Source: Caloranaerobacter sp. TR13 (lineage in GTDB: Bacteria; Bacillota; Clostridia; Tissierellales; Thermohalobacteraceae). Taken from it: a DNA stretch of 64,000 nucleotides. Position 1 is the stretch's first letter. Each line of letters begins with the position of its first letter. The notes beneath the pieces are model-generated. The model made no database searches, had not been told where the DNA came from, and saw nothing but the letters and a program-made list of their open reading frames with translations. The stretch spans positions 1 through 64,000 of the forward strand of contig NZ_JXLL01000002.1 in assembly GCF_001316435.1 (NCBI RefSeq). The letters run 5' to 3'. The position numbers were made by a program, and so were the translations under genes. Shown in pieces: positions 8,405-17,576 of the stretch.

Positions 8405-9277
8405 ATGGCAGCGGCTAAGAAAAATAAGAAAAGAAGCCAATGGGCAGAAGTTTGGAGAAGGCTTAAGAAAAATAAAATGGCAATGGTAGGACTTGCTATT
8501 TTAACAATAATAGTTTTAATGGCTGTGTTTGCTGATGTTATAGCTGATTATGATAATGTTGTTATAAAACAAAACTTAAAAGAAAGATTACAAGGACCTA
8601 GTGCAAAACACTGGTTAGGAACTGATGAATTTGGCAGAGATATTTTTGCAAGATTAATACATGGTGCTAGAGTTTCTTTAAAAGTAGGTATTATAGCGGT
8701 AGGCATATCTATAATTATCGGAGGTATATTAGGTTCAATAGCAGGTTATTACGGTGGATTAGTTGATAATATCATAATGAGAGCAATGGATATATTTTTA
8801 GCTATACCAAGTATATTATTAGCAATTGCTATAGTATCAGCTCTTGGTCCAAGCTTAATGAACTTAATGATTGCTGTTGGTATTTCATCTGTTCCTTCTT
8901 ACGCAAGAATAGTTAGAGCTTCAGTATTATCAATTCGTGACCAAGAGTTTATAGAAGCTGCAAAGGCTATAGGTGCGAATGACTTAAGAATAATATTAAA
9001 GCACATTATTCCTAACGCATTAGCGCCAGTTATAGTACAAGGTACATTAGGGGTTGCAGGTGCTATTCTTTCAACTGCAGGTCTAAGCTTTATCGGTTTA
9101 GGTATACAGCCGCCAGCACCAGAATGGGGAGCTATGTTAGCAGGTGGTAGAGCTTATTTAAGATACGCTTGGCACGTAACTACTTTCCCAGGTTTAGCTA
9201 TAATGATTATAATATTAGCATTAAACTTCTTAGGTGACGGATTAAGAGATGCTTTAGACCCAAGGCTAAAACAGTAG
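8405..9277 (+). CDS. Peptide ABC transporter permease (DppC/OppC type)
   Basis: This 290-residue permease has a basic N-terminal tail ([20 protein letters not shown]) preceding the first helix. The conserved [13 protein letters not shown] (about 74-86) and the EAA loop [25 protein letters not shown] are present, both typical of DppC/OppC. The gene starts 33 nt after the partner permease with an AAGGAGG site. It forms the channel with the preceding permease. Confidence 0.92.
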   Translation: MAAAKKNKKRSQWAEVWRRLKKNKMAMVGLAILTIIVLMAVFADVIADYDNVVIKQNLKERLQGPSAKHWLGTDEFGRDIFARLIHGARVSLKVGIIAVGISIIIGGILGSIAGYYGGLVDNIIMRAMDIFLAIPSILLAIAIVSALGPSLMNLMIAVGISSVPSYARIVRASVLSIRDQEFIEAAKAIGANDLRIILKHIIPNALAPVIVQGTLGVAGAILSTAGLSFIGLGIQPPAPEWGAMLAGGRAYLRYAWHVTTFPGLAIMIIILALNFLGDGLRDALDPRLKQ

Positions 9278-9296
9278 TAAGAAGGGAGTGTTATGG

Positions 9297-10292
9297 ATGA
9301 AGGAAAATAGAGAACTATTAAATATAAAGAATTTAGTTATACATTATATAACTGATGATGGAACAGTTAGAGCTGTTAATGGTATAGATATAAAGCTTAA
9401 TAAAGGTGAAACATTGGGATTAGTTGGTGAAACAGGAGCAGGTAAAACTACTACTGCTTTAGGTATAATGAGATTAGTTCCAAATCCTCCTGGAAAAATA
9501 CTAGAAGGTGTAATAGAGTTTGAGGGCCGTGATTTATTAAAAATTTCAGAAGAAGAGATGAGAAATATCAGAGGTAACAAAATATCAATGATATTTCAAG
9601 ACCCAATGACATCTTTAAATCCAGTAATGACAGTTGGAGAGCAGATAGCTGAGGTTATTGAAATACATCAGAATGTTTCAAAACAAGAAGCTATGGAAAA
9701 AGCTGGAGAAATGCTTGAGCTAGTTGGAATACCAAAAGCTAGACTTAATGATTATCCACATCAATTCTCAGGTGGTATGAAACAAAGGGTTATCATAGCT
9801 ATAGCATTAGCTTGTAATCCACAATTACTAATAGCAGATGAGCCTACAACAGCACTTGACGTTACTATTCAAGCTCAAGTATTAGATTTAATGAACAATT
9901 TAAAAAATGAATTCAATACAGCAATGATATTGATAACACATGACCTTGGAGTTGTTGCAGAGGTTTGTGATAAAGTAGCTATTATGTATGCAGGCGAAAT
10001 AGTTGAAACAGCTTCATTAGAACAATTATTTGAAAATCCAAAACATCCTTATACACTTGGATTATTTGGTTCAATTCCAAAATTAGATGAAGAAGTAGAT
10101 AGATTAAAACCGATAAAAGGATTAATGCCAGACCCAACAAATCTTCCATCAGGATGTAAATTCCATCCAAGATGTCCTTATGCAAAAGATGTTTGTGCAA
10201 AGCAAGAACCAAAGATTACAGAAATTGAAAATGGACATAAGGTTAAGTGTTTGATATACGAGGGATTAGTAGATGCTGAGGAGGTGAAATAA
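9297..10292 (+). CDS. Peptide ABC transporter ATP-binding protein (DppD/OppD type)
   Basis: This 331-residue ATPase has Walker [10 protein letters not shown], the signature FSGGMKQRV, Walker [13 protein letters not shown] and the switch His in ITHDLG. The C-terminal oligopeptide-transporter extension has a Cys-rich segment ([14 protein letters not shown]). I chose the ATG at 9297, 10 nt after GAAGGG. An in-frame GTG at 9288 sits almost on top of that ribosome site. The gene overlaps the next by one base. Confidence 0.92.
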   Translation: MKENRELLNIKNLVIHYITDDGTVRAVNGIDIKLNKGETLGLVGETGAGKTTTALGIMRLVPNPPGKILEGVIEFEGRDLLKISEEEMRNIRGNKISMIFQDPMTSLNPVMTVGEQIAEVIEIHQNVSKQEAMEKAGEMLELVGIPKARLNDYPHQFSGGMKQRVIIAIALACNPQLLIADEPTTALDVTIQAQVLDLMNNLKNEFNTAMILITHDLGVVAEVCDKVAIMYAGEIVETASLEQLFENPKHPYTLGLFGSIPKLDEEVDRLKPIKGLMPDPTNLPSGCKFHPRCPYAKDVCAKQEPKITEIENGHKVKCLIYEGLVDAEEVK

Positions 10293-11257
10293 TGGCAGAT
10301 AGAATTTTAGAGGTTAAGAATCTTAAGAAACATTTCAAGACTCCTAAAGGATTATTGCACGCTGTTGATGGCGTTAATTTCTATATAGAAAGAGGAAAGA
10401 CTCTTGGAGTAGTTGGAGAGTCTGGTTGTGGTAAGTCTACAACAGGTAGATTAGTTTTAAGACTATTAGAAGCTACAGACGGAGAAATATTATTTGAAGG
10501 TCAAAATATAAGAAACTTCAATAAAAAGCAGCTTAGAAAACTAAGAGAAGAAATGCAAATTATCTTCCAAGACCCGTTTGCGTCACTTAACCCAAGGATG
10601 ACAGTAAGTGAAATAATAGCAGAACCACTTATTATACACAAAATTACTAAAAACAGAGCTGAATTAGATAAGAAAGTTTCAAAGCTAATGGAAACAGTTG
10701 GTCTTGCAGAAAGACTAGTTAATGCATACCCACACGAATTAGATGGTGGTAGAAGACAAAGAATCGGTATAGCAAGAGCGTTAGCGTTAAATCCTAAATT
10801 CATAGTTTGTGACGAGCCAGTTTCAGCATTAGACGTTTCAATACAAGCACAGGTTTTAAATCTAATGCAAGATTTACAAGATGAACTTGGGCTTACTTAT
10901 ATGTTCATAACTCATGACTTATCAGTAGTTAAACATTTCTCTGATGATATTGCAGTTATGTATTTAGGTAAGCTAGTTGAAAAAGCAGAATGTAAGGAAT
11001 TATTTGATAGACCATATCACCCATATACTAAAGCTTTATTATCTGCTATACCAGTACCAAGCATTAAGAAGAAAAGAGAAAGAATCATTCTTAAAGGAGA
11101 GGTATCTTCACCAATTAATCCGCCACCAGGATGTAGATTTGCAAAGAGATGTCCTTATGCTAAGGACAAGTGTTTCAATGAAGAGCCTAAATTAGTAGAT
11201 ATAGGCAATGAACATTTTGTTGCATGTCATTATGTAAAAGAGATAAATAATATTTAA
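10292..11257 (+). CDS. Peptide ABC transporter ATP-binding protein (DppF/OppF type)
   Basis: This 321-residue second ATPase of the transporter has Walker A GESGCGKST and Walker B FIVCDEPVSALD. It has a variant signature, LDGGRRQRIG instead of LSGGQ. The C-terminal Cys-rich peptide-transporter tail is CRFAKRCPYAKDKC. Its ATG overlaps the preceding stop (TAATG), so translation is probably coupled, giving 1:1 ATPases. The operon ends at the hairpin just after the stop. Confidence 0.92.
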   Translation: MADRILEVKNLKKHFKTPKGLLHAVDGVNFYIERGKTLGVVGESGCGKSTTGRLVLRLLEATDGEILFEGQNIRNFNKKQLRKLREEMQIIFQDPFASLNPRMTVSEIIAEPLIIHKITKNRAELDKKVSKLMETVGLAERLVNAYPHELDGGRRQRIGIARALALNPKFIVCDEPVSALDVSIQAQVLNLMQDLQDELGLTYMFITHDLSVVKHFSDDIAVMYLGKLVEKAECKELFDRPYHPYTKALLSAIPVPSIKKKRERIILKGEVSSPINPPPGCRFAKRCPYAKDKCFNEEPKLVDIGNEHFVACHYVKEINNI

Positions 11258-11290
11258 AAACATAAAGCGGCATTTGCCGCTTTATGTTTT
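11257..11290. terminator. Bidirectional terminator between transporter operon and helicase gene
   Basis: A 15-bp stem (11257-11271 with 11276-11290) and a 4-nt loop with A run on the left and T run on the right serve both convergent transcripts. The last codons and stop of the helicase gene lie inside it. Confidence 0.9.
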
Positions 11291-13366
11291 TAGTAAGTTT
11301 TTTTCCATACAAATTCTTGTAGATAACTGTTTTATACCCGCTTTTTCAAAGTCTATTATAATATTCTCATCATCTATAAATTTTATAATTCCTATACCAA
11401 ATTTTTTATGCACTACAGTAGCACCAACTTTATAATCATGCCTTAATGGTTTACCTATAGCTTCTATTTCTTGAACAAACCTTGAAGGAAGTACTCTTTC
11501 TCCATTTTTAAAGTTAATAGTTATCAAATTAAGATTTCTTTTAGCTCTAGTAATTCCTACATAAAATAGTCTGCGTTCTTCTTCGAAAGGCTCAATAACA
11601 TTTAATTCTAATGCTTCAATACTGCTAGACGAAGGGAATTCACCATCTATTAGATCTATAATATATACATTTTCAAACTCTAATCCTTTTGCTGAATGTA
11701 TAGTTGAAAGGGTTACTGCATTATTTTTATTAAATTTCGTATGTTGTAACATTTCAGCTAAGCTATTTAATCTTGCTAAAAATTCATTAATAGAATTAGT
11801 TTCTTTAGCAATTATTTTTAGTATTGATATTATAGTGTTTGAATATTCGAATGAATTACCATATTTTCTTGAATTATTTATAAGAAATTCTCTGTATTGT
11901 AGTTCGTTTTCTATAAAACATATTGCATCATAAGCCTTTAGTTTGGATAAGTATTTGAAGTTAGATTTCAATCTGATGTAATTTCTTTTTTGAAAGTTTT
12001 TTAATTCTGGTAGATTTATCAGACTTTCAAAAATATTTTCATTTGGCTTTGCTGATTTTATATATTCAACACTTTTCTTAGTAATATAACCATTCATTTT
12101 ATAGTAGATTTTTTGAAAAGAATTTATATCAGTATTGTCTAAAGAAAGCTTCAAGAAAGAAATTATGTCCTGACAAACCCAATGTTTAAATACATGTAAT
12201 TTCTTTGTATCCTTTATATAGAATGAAATATTATTTCTTTCTAGCTTGTCTATTAAGCCTACCGAAGATATATTATTCCTAAAAAGTATAGCAGTAGTAG
12301 ATAAATCCTCAATTTTTTTTAATTGTCTGATAATGTATTCTATTTGATCAAATTCATCATTTAATTTAATAATTTTTATCGGTTCATTTTCTTCATTTCT
12401 GGTATATAAGTTTTTCTTAAATCTAATTTTATTTAATTGTATAAACTTGTTACTGATGTCTACTATAGTTTTAGTTGAACGAAAGTTTTCTTCCATAAAG
12501 AACATTTTAGCATCAGGATAATCTATATTTTTAAAATTTAATAGTTCATGAGGTGTAGCTCCTCTAAATCCATAAATAGACTGGTCATCATCAGCCACTA
12601 CAAATAAATTATTTTTAGGATGTGCAAGTAGTTTGATTAATCTGTTTTGAATTTTTGATGTATCTTGCCCCTCATCTACTTGTATATAAGGATATCTTTT
12701 TCTGCATTGAGCTAAAATAACTGGATTATTTTCTAATATATTTAGAGAAAGGGTAAGCATATCGTCAAAATCTATAAACCCTGTCCTTTTTTTATAGTTT
12801 TCATATTCTATAAATATATTGTATAGATTTTTTATACCAGAATTATTGAAACTGTTAATGTCTTCTGGTTTAATCATCATGTTTTTTATATAACTTATAG
12901 TATTTATCAAATCTTCTAGTTTTTCTTCATTAATTTGTATTTTATTAATTTTATAGTAAATTTCTTTAAGTAATAAACTTTTATTTATTTTAGAATTATT
13001 ACCTTCTAAAAGTTCATATTTTATTCCTTTTATTTTAGAAAAGTATCTTATGACTGAATAGGAGAAACTGTGTATTGTAGAAAAATTAGGCTTTACATTT
13101 GAGACATTGCCGAAAGTTGATACAAATCTATTTTTCATATCTAAAGCAGAGGCTTTACTGAATGTAATAGTTAGAATATTATTTGGATTAACTTTATGAT
13201 TTAATATTAAGTTCATAGTTCGGCATATAAGGACTGTGGTTTTACCTGCACCGGGAACAGCTAGAACGATTGCTGGTCCTTCTTTATGTAAAACAGCTTC
13301 CTTTTGTTGCTTAGTAAGGCATATTCCAAATTTTTTATCAAGAAGCTGAAAAAATCTATTTTGCAA
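11282..13366 (-). CDS. UvrD/PcrA-type superfamily 1A DNA helicase
   Basis: This 694-residue SF1A helicase has the full motif series: Q motif region LTKQQKEAVLHKEGP, Walker A (motif I) AVPGAGKTT at about 37-45, Ia TITFSKASALDMKNR, motif II VDEGQDTS, III ADDDQSIYGFRGA, V TIHSAKGLEFENVYI and VI LFYVGITRAKR. A C-terminal PcrA/UvrD-like Tudor segment (VGATVVHKKFGIGII) follows. It unwinds DNA 3'-5' in repair or replication restart. It is slightly shorter than PcrA (about 730 residues), so it may be PcrA itself or a second UvrD paralogue; I leave the symbol empty. The last residues overlap the shared terminator. The ATG is preceded by AGGAGG. Confidence 0.9.
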   Translation of the reverse strand: MQNRFFQLLDKKFGICLTKQQKEAVLHKEGPAIVLAVPGAGKTTVLICRTMNLILNHKVNPNNILTITFSKASALDMKNRFVSTFGNVSNVKPNFSTIHSFSYSVIRYFSKIKGIKYELLEGNNSKINKSLLLKEIYYKINKIQINEEKLEDLINTISYIKNMMIKPEDINSFNNSGIKNLYNIFIEYENYKKRTGFIDFDDMLTLSLNILENNPVILAQCRKRYPYIQVDEGQDTSKIQNRLIKLLAHPKNNLFVVADDDQSIYGFRGATPHELLNFKNIDYPDAKMFFMEENFRSTKTIVDISNKFIQLNKIRFKKNLYTRNEENEPIKIIKLNDEFDQIEYIIRQLKKIEDLSTTAILFRNNISSVGLIDKLERNNISFYIKDTKKLHVFKHWVCQDIISFLKLSLDNTDINSFQKIYYKMNGYITKKSVEYIKSAKPNENIFESLINLPELKNFQKRNYIRLKSNFKYLSKLKAYDAICFIENELQYREFLINNSRKYGNSFEYSNTIISILKIIAKETNSINEFLARLNSLAEMLQHTKFNKNNAVTLSTIHSAKGLEFENVYIIDLIDGEFPSSSSIEALELNVIEPFEEERRLFYVGITRAKRNLNLITINFKNGERVLPSRFVQEIEAIGKPLRHDYKVGATVVHKKFGIGIIKFIDDENIIIDFEKAGIKQLSTRICMEKNLLKT

Positions 13367-13418
13367 CAGAAGTTCCTCCTTAAAATAAGATTACCTTTCA
13401 TATTTTAACATATTTTAT

Positions 13419-13516
13419 AGGGAACAGAGAACAGGGGACAGTGGACAGGGGAAAAATATAAAATTGAAAATGTAAAATGCAAAATTAGAAATTGGGTACT
13501 TGGTACTGGGTAATAT
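13419..13516. repeat. Heptamer-phased array (H3)
   Basis: Fourteen 7-nt units run without a phase break: five AGGGAAC/AGGGGAC-type units, six AAATTGA-type units, then three GTACTTG-type units. The array fills the spacer between the terminator of nupC and the start of the helicase gene. No ORF is present. Confidence 0.85.
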
Positions 13517-13550
13517 GTATGAGCGTTATTTTTTCAATTCATTAATTAAT

Positions 13551-13584
13551 ATAAAAAACTAAAGCCCTGGATAACCAGGGCTTT
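13551..13584 (-). terminator. Terminator of the nucleoside transporter gene
   Basis: A perfect 10-bp stem AAAGCCCTGG/CCAGGGCTTT (13561-13584) is followed on the minus strand by AGTTTTTTA. Confidence 0.88.
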
Positions 13585-13594
13585 GTATACTATA

Positions 13595-14815
13595 TTAGAT
13601 TAATATACCTGCAATTGTAGCTGTCATAAATGCAGCAAGTGAACCGCCTATTAAAGCTTTAATACCTAACTTAGCTATATCAGAACGTCTTTCAGGTGCT
13701 AATCCACCGATACCACCGATTTGAATTCCGATTGAACTGAAGTTAGCAAAACCACAAAGAGCATATGTTAATATGATAATAGTTCTTTGACTTAATACAC
13801 CATCTTTGATTAAATTTGATAGATTTGCGTAAGCAAAGAACTCGTTTATAACGATTTTTTGACCTAATAGATTACCTGCTTGAATTACATCGCTCATAGG
13901 TACACCCATGATAAATGCTAATGGAGCAAATAATCTACCTAGTATCCATTCTAAGCTTAAGAAATCAAGTCCTATTATGCCACCAAACCAGCTTAATAAT
14001 GAGTTTAGTAAAGCAACCATAGCTATAAAAGCAAGTAACATAGCTCCAACGTTTAAAGCTAATGATAAACCTTCACTAGCACCTCTTGCAGCAGCGTCTA
14101 TAACATTTGCATCTAATTCTTCTAATTTAACATCAACTTGTCCTTTAGTTACCGGCGTTTCTGTTTCTGGAATCATTATTTTAGCGATAACAAGGCTGGC
14201 AGGTGCAGACATTATACTAGCAGCTATTAAGTGACCTGCATCAACACCCATTGAAACGTATCCTGCCATAACTCCACCTGCAACAGTAGCCATACCACCT
14301 GTCATAACTGTTAATAACTCTGATTTAGTCATTGATTTAATGTATGGCTTGATTACAAGAGGAGCTTCTGTTTGTCCAACAAATATATTTGCTGCTGCTG
14401 ATAAAGATTCAGCACCACTTGTACCCATTAATTTAAGCATTACTTTAGCTAATAATGATACTACAACTTGCATTACGCCTAAGTGATATAAAATAGTCAT
14501 AAGTGATGAGAAGAAAATTATTGTAGGTAATATTTGTAGAGCAAATATAAAACCAAAACTTTCTATATTTAGTAAATTGCCGAATAGGAAAGCTGTTCCT
14601 TCTTTTGTGAAATCAAGTAATTTTGTTACTAAATCGCTTAAGAATGTAAAAGCAACTTGACCAGGCGTCCACTTTAGAACTAAAAGAGCAAAGATAAGTT
14701 GAAGAGATGTACCTATTAATACAAGTCTCCAATTGATCTTTTTCTTATTTTCAGATAATAAGTAAGCAATAAAAATCATTACGAAAACACCTAAAAAACT
14801 AATTAATTTTTCCAT
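13595..14815 (-). CDS. nupC: NupC-family concentrative nucleoside transporter
   Basis: This 406-residue integral membrane protein of the CNT family imports nucleosides with Na+ or H+. Family landmarks are visible: VFGNL-like FLFGNLLNIESFGFIFALQILPTIIFFSSL, the AAANIFVGQTEAPLVIKPY motif (QTEAP) at about 140-157 and EFFAYANLSNL near residue 325. The length fits (about 400). The gene is alone, with a CcpA-type site candidate about 165 nt upstream and a strong terminator. Specific nucleosides cannot be told from sequence. Confidence 0.92.
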   Translation of the reverse strand: MEKLISFLGVFVMIFIAYLLSENKKKINWRLVLIGTSLQLIFALLVLKWTPGQVAFTFLSDLVTKLLDFTKEGTAFLFGNLLNIESFGFIFALQILPTIIFFSSLMTILYHLGVMQVVVSLLAKVMLKLMGTSGAESLSAAANIFVGQTEAPLVIKPYIKSMTKSELLTVMTGGMATVAGGVMAGYVSMGVDAGHLIAASIMSAPASLVIAKIMIPETETPVTKGQVDVKLEELDANVIDAAARGASEGLSLALNVGAMLLAFIAMVALLNSLLSWFGGIIGLDFLSLEWILGRLFAPLAFIMGVPMSDVIQAGNLLGQKIVINEFFAYANLSNLIKDGVLSQRTIIILTYALCGFANFSSIGIQIGGIGGLAPERRSDIAKLGIKALIGGSLAAFMTATIAGILI

Positions 14816-14976
14816 TTGTATCCCCTTTCTAACTTTTATCTTTGGATTTTCCAGAAAATAAGAAACGCTTTCCCATTATAGCATAACCCTAATGGGTTTG
14901 CAAAGAAAAAATTTTAAATGTAAAAAAACTTTTTTAAATAAAATTGAAAGCGAAAAATAGCGACAAGCATTATTAT

Positions 14977-14990
14977 AGCAAACGTTTTAA
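14977..14990. promoter_or_regulatory. Candidate CcpA cre site upstream of nupC
   Basis: AGCAAACGTTTTAA matches the cre consensus TGNAANCGNTNNCA except at two positions. A second half-like GAAACGCTTTC lies at 14862-14872. Catabolite control of nucleoside uptake is known in Firmicutes, but the distance and mismatches make this tentative. Confidence 0.3.
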
Positions 14991-15020
14991 CTAAAGGGAA
15001 TAAGTAATTTATGGAAATGG

Positions 15021-15244
15021 GTACTTGGTGCTGGGTACTAAATACTTGGTACTGGAATTAGAGAATAGGTGCCAGGGTACAGAGGGCAGGAGAAAACTAA
15101 GTAGGGGACAGAGGACAGGAATAAAAAATTGAAAATTGGAAATGCAAAATTATTTGGTTATTCATTTTTCGACAGTCGAATGACGAATAGTGAATTACGA
15201 ATTAAGAATTAAGAATTAAGAACATCGAATAGTGGGCAACAAAA
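15021..15244. repeat. Large composite heptamer-phased array (H4)
   Basis: About 32 successive 7-nt units keep one phase for 224 bp. In order: GTACTTG-type, GAATAGG-type, GGGACAG-type, AAATTGA-type, then GACGAAT/TAAGAAT-type units including four near-identical TAAGAA(T/C) copies. Together with the 160 nt before it, this fills the spacer between nupC and tRNA-Leu. It stops 13 nt before the tRNA promoter. No coding frame is kept despite the 7-nt period. Confidence 0.92.
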
Positions 15245-15257
15245 TAGCAAAAAACTA

Positions 15258-15286
15258 TTGACAATGTATATAATAGTATGTATAAT
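15258..15286 (+). promoter_or_regulatory. Consensus SigA promoter of tRNA-Leu
   Basis: A perfect TTGACA (15258-15263), a 17-nt spacer and a perfect TATAAT (15281-15286) would start transcription near 15293, about 25 nt before the tRNA. Such a strong promoter is typical of stable RNA. Confidence 0.92.
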
Positions 15287-15317
15287 TAATTTTGTCGGCA
15301 AAACGCTTATGGATTAC

Positions 15318-15401
15318 GCGGGTGTGGCGGAATTGGCAGACGCGCTAGACTTAGGATCTAGTGCCTTTGGCGTGGGGGTTCGAGTCCCTCCACCCGCACC
15401 A
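15318..15401 (+). tRNA. tRNA-Leu (anticodon TAG)
   Basis: The acceptor GCGGGTG pairs with CACCCGC. The anticodon stem CTAGA/TCTAG encloses CTTAGGA (anticodon TAG). A long variable arm (class II, as in Leu) and a T arm GGGGG-TTCGAGT-CCCTC follow. CCA is encoded. The promoter upstream is consensus and a terminator follows. Confidence 0.96.
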
Positions 15402-15413
15402 CTGACATAAAGT

Positions 15414-15446
15414 AAAAAGCCAATGGGTGAACCATTGGTTTTTTTC
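15414..15446 (+). terminator. Terminator of tRNA-Leu
   Basis: CCAATGG (15420-15426) pairs with CCATTGG (15432-15438), extended by A-T pairs, and is followed by at least seven T residues. Confidence 0.88.
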
Positions 15447-15487
15447 GTATTTTCAAAAAAAGTATTTTATACAAAATAAGACAATAA

Positions 15488-15517
15488 TAGACATTGAAAA
15501 AATTTTTATGATATAAT
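15488..15517 (+). promoter_or_regulatory. SigA-type promoter of the tig-clpP-clpX operon
   Basis: TAGACA (15488-15493) is 18 nt from a perfect TATAAT (15512-15517), with TG one base upstream of the -10. It leaves a leader of about 140 nt. I saw no CtsR-type tandem repeat in the leader. Confidence 0.65.
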
Positions 15518-15661
15518 ATAGTGGTTCAAGACTGATTTCCTATGGATTAGAACAAATGGATTATAAAAATGGCATCAAAAGGCGATAATTACTAATTAAG
15601 GACAGAAAATGAAAACTACATAAAAATATTAAACAACTAAAAGAAATGAGGAGGAGCGAAA

Positions 15662-16948
15662 ATGAATTCAGAAATCATTAAAAAAGAGAATTATAATGTA
15701 ACTTTAAAAATTGAAGTTGATGAAAAAAAATTTAAAGAGGGAGTTCAAAAAGCATATTTAAAGAACAGACATAAGTTCAATATACCAGGTTTCAGAAAAG
15801 GTAAAGCTCCAAGAGCAATTATAGAAGCAAGATATGGAGAAGGAATATTCTATGAAGATGCTATAAACATTGTTTTTCCTGAAGCATATAATGAAGCAAT
15901 AAAAAAACACAACTTAGAGCCAGTAGATAGACCAGTAATTGACATAGAGCAAATTGAAAGTGGTAAGCCTGTAGTATTTACAGCAGAAGTAATAGTTAAG
16001 CCAGAAGTTAAGTTAGGTGACTATAAAGGTATAGAAATTGAAAAGATTGAGTATAATGTTACAGAAAAAGATGTTGAAGATGAATTAAAATCAATGCAAG
16101 AAAGAAACGCTAGATTAGTAGAAGTAACAGATAGACCAGCAAAAGAAGGAGATATATTAACAATTGATTATGAAGGATATGTAGATGGAGAGAAATTTGA
16201 AGGCGGAACAGCATATAATCAAATATTAGAAATTGGTTCAGGCAGATTTATACCTGGTTTTGAAGAACAATTAGTTGGCAAGAATAAAGATGAAGAATTC
16301 GAAATAAATGTGAAGTTTCCAGAAGAATATCATGCAGAAGACCTTGCTGGTAAAGATGCTACATTCAAGATAAAAATACATGAAATTAAACAAAAAGACT
16401 TACCTGAATTAGATGATGAATTTGCAAAAGATGTTAGTGAATTTGATACTTTAGATGAATTAAAAGAAGATATTAAGAAAAGATTAGAAAAACAAGCTAA
16501 AGAAAGAGAAAAAGCTGAAAAAGAAAATAAAGTAATAGAAAAAGTTGTAGAAGCAGCAGAAGTTGATATACCAGAAGTAATGATTGAAAATGAAGTAGAT
16601 TATCAAGTAAGAAATTTTGAGTTTACTTTAAGATATCAGGGATTAGATTTAAATAAATACTTAGAATTAACAAATACTAAGATAGAAGATTTAAAAGAAA
16701 AGTTCAGACCAGAAGCTGAAAAGACAGTGAAAACAGAATTAGTTTTAGAAGCAATAGCTAAGAAAGAAAACATAAAAGAGACAGAAGAAGATTTAGATGA
16801 AGAATTAAAGAAAATTGCTGAACAATACGGACAAGATTTTGAAAAATTCAAGAAAAATATAAGACAAGAAGAGTTAGAATATATTAAAGAGGGTATAATT
16901 AAAAGGAAAACAGCTGAATTTTTAGTAGAAAATGCTAAATTTCAGTAG
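15662..16948 (+). CDS. tig: Trigger factor, ribosome-associated chaperone and prolyl isomerase
   Basis: This 428-residue protein binds the ribosome exit tunnel and shields nascent chains. Its domains are the N-terminal ribosome-binding domain with the signature FNIPGFRKGKAPR (about 40-52), an FKBP-type PPIase domain (GDILTIDYEGYVDG to ATFKIKIHEI, about 160-245) and a helical C-terminal chaperone domain rich in Lys and Glu. The length is standard. The ATG follows GGAGG. It leads an operon with clpP (24 nt) and clpX. Confidence 0.97.
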   Translation: MNSEIIKKENYNVTLKIEVDEKKFKEGVQKAYLKNRHKFNIPGFRKGKAPRAIIEARYGEGIFYEDAINIVFPEAYNEAIKKHNLEPVDRPVIDIEQIESGKPVVFTAEVIVKPEVKLGDYKGIEIEKIEYNVTEKDVEDELKSMQERNARLVEVTDRPAKEGDILTIDYEGYVDGEKFEGGTAYNQILEIGSGRFIPGFEEQLVGKNKDEEFEINVKFPEEYHAEDLAGKDATFKIKIHEIKQKDLPELDDEFAKDVSEFDTLDELKEDIKKRLEKQAKEREKAEKENKVIEKVVEAAEVDIPEVMIENEVDYQVRNFEFTLRYQGLDLNKYLELTNTKIEDLKEKFRPEAEKTVKTELVLEAIAKKENIKETEEDLDEELKKIAEQYGQDFEKFKKNIRQEELEYIKEGIIKRKTAEFLVENAKFQ

Positions 16949-16972
16949 ACTTTTAACCAGGAGGGATAGTCT

Positions 16973-17557
16973 ATGGCATTAGTGCCAGTTGTTGTTGAAC
17001 AGACTAATAGAGGCGAAAGATCATACGATATTTATTCCAGACTATTAAAAGAAAGAATTATTTTCATAACTGATGAAATTAATGATACAACTGCAAGTTT
17101 AGTAGTAGCTCAGTTGTTATTCTTAGAAGCAGAGGATCCTGATAAAGATATTCAGCTTTATATAAATAGTCCAGGAGGTTCCATAACTGCAGGTTTTGCA
17201 ATTTATGATACAATGCAGTATATTAAGCCTGATGTTTCAACAATATGCATAGGAATGGCAGCTAGTATGGGAGCATTTTTACTTGCAGCTGGAGCTAAGG
17301 GTAAGAGATTTGCACTTCCTAATGCTGAGGTTATGATACATCAGCCTTTAGGAGGAACTAGAGGTCAGGCTGAAGATATAAGGATACATGCTGAGAGAAT
17401 AATTAAAATGAGAGAGAAGATAAATAAAATTTTAAGTGAAAGAACAGGTCAATCATACGAAAGAATTTCAAGAGATACAGATAGAGATTTCTTTATGTCA
17501 GCACATGAAGCAAAGGAATACGGATTAATAGATGATGTAATAACTTTTAGGAAATAA
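16973..17557 (+). CDS. clpP: ATP-dependent Clp protease proteolytic subunit
   Basis: This 194-residue serine protease subunit forms a tetradecameric barrel fed by ClpX. The catalytic triad is visible: Ser98 in GMAASMGAF, His123 in MIHQPLGG, and Asp in the SRDTDRD region (about 172). The oligomer-handle segment INSPGGS is present. There is a short propeptide-like N-terminus ([11 protein letters not shown]). The ribosome site is GGAGGG. It lies between tig and clpX, 19 nt from clpX. Confidence 0.98.
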   Translation: MALVPVVVEQTNRGERSYDIYSRLLKERIIFITDEINDTTASLVVAQLLFLEAEDPDKDIQLYINSPGGSITAGFAIYDTMQYIKPDVSTICIGMAASMGAFLLAAGAKGKRFALPNAEVMIHQPLGGTRGQAEDIRIHAERIIKMREKINKILSERTGQSYERISRDTDRDFFMSAHEAKEYGLIDDVITFRK

Positions 17558-17576
17558 CATTAAGAGAGGTGTCATA

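Noticed and set aside
13419-13516. Minisatellite or coding repeat
   Set aside because: Period 7 does not preserve a frame, and unit sequence changes in blocks while phase is kept, unlike an ordinary minisatellite.
14816-15000. Purine riboswitch upstream of nupC
   Set aside because: I could not find the conserved purine-aptamer junction or loop sequences on the minus strand.
15021-15244. CRISPR array
   Set aside because: Units are 7 nt with drifting sequence and no repeat-spacer alternation; no cas genes are present.
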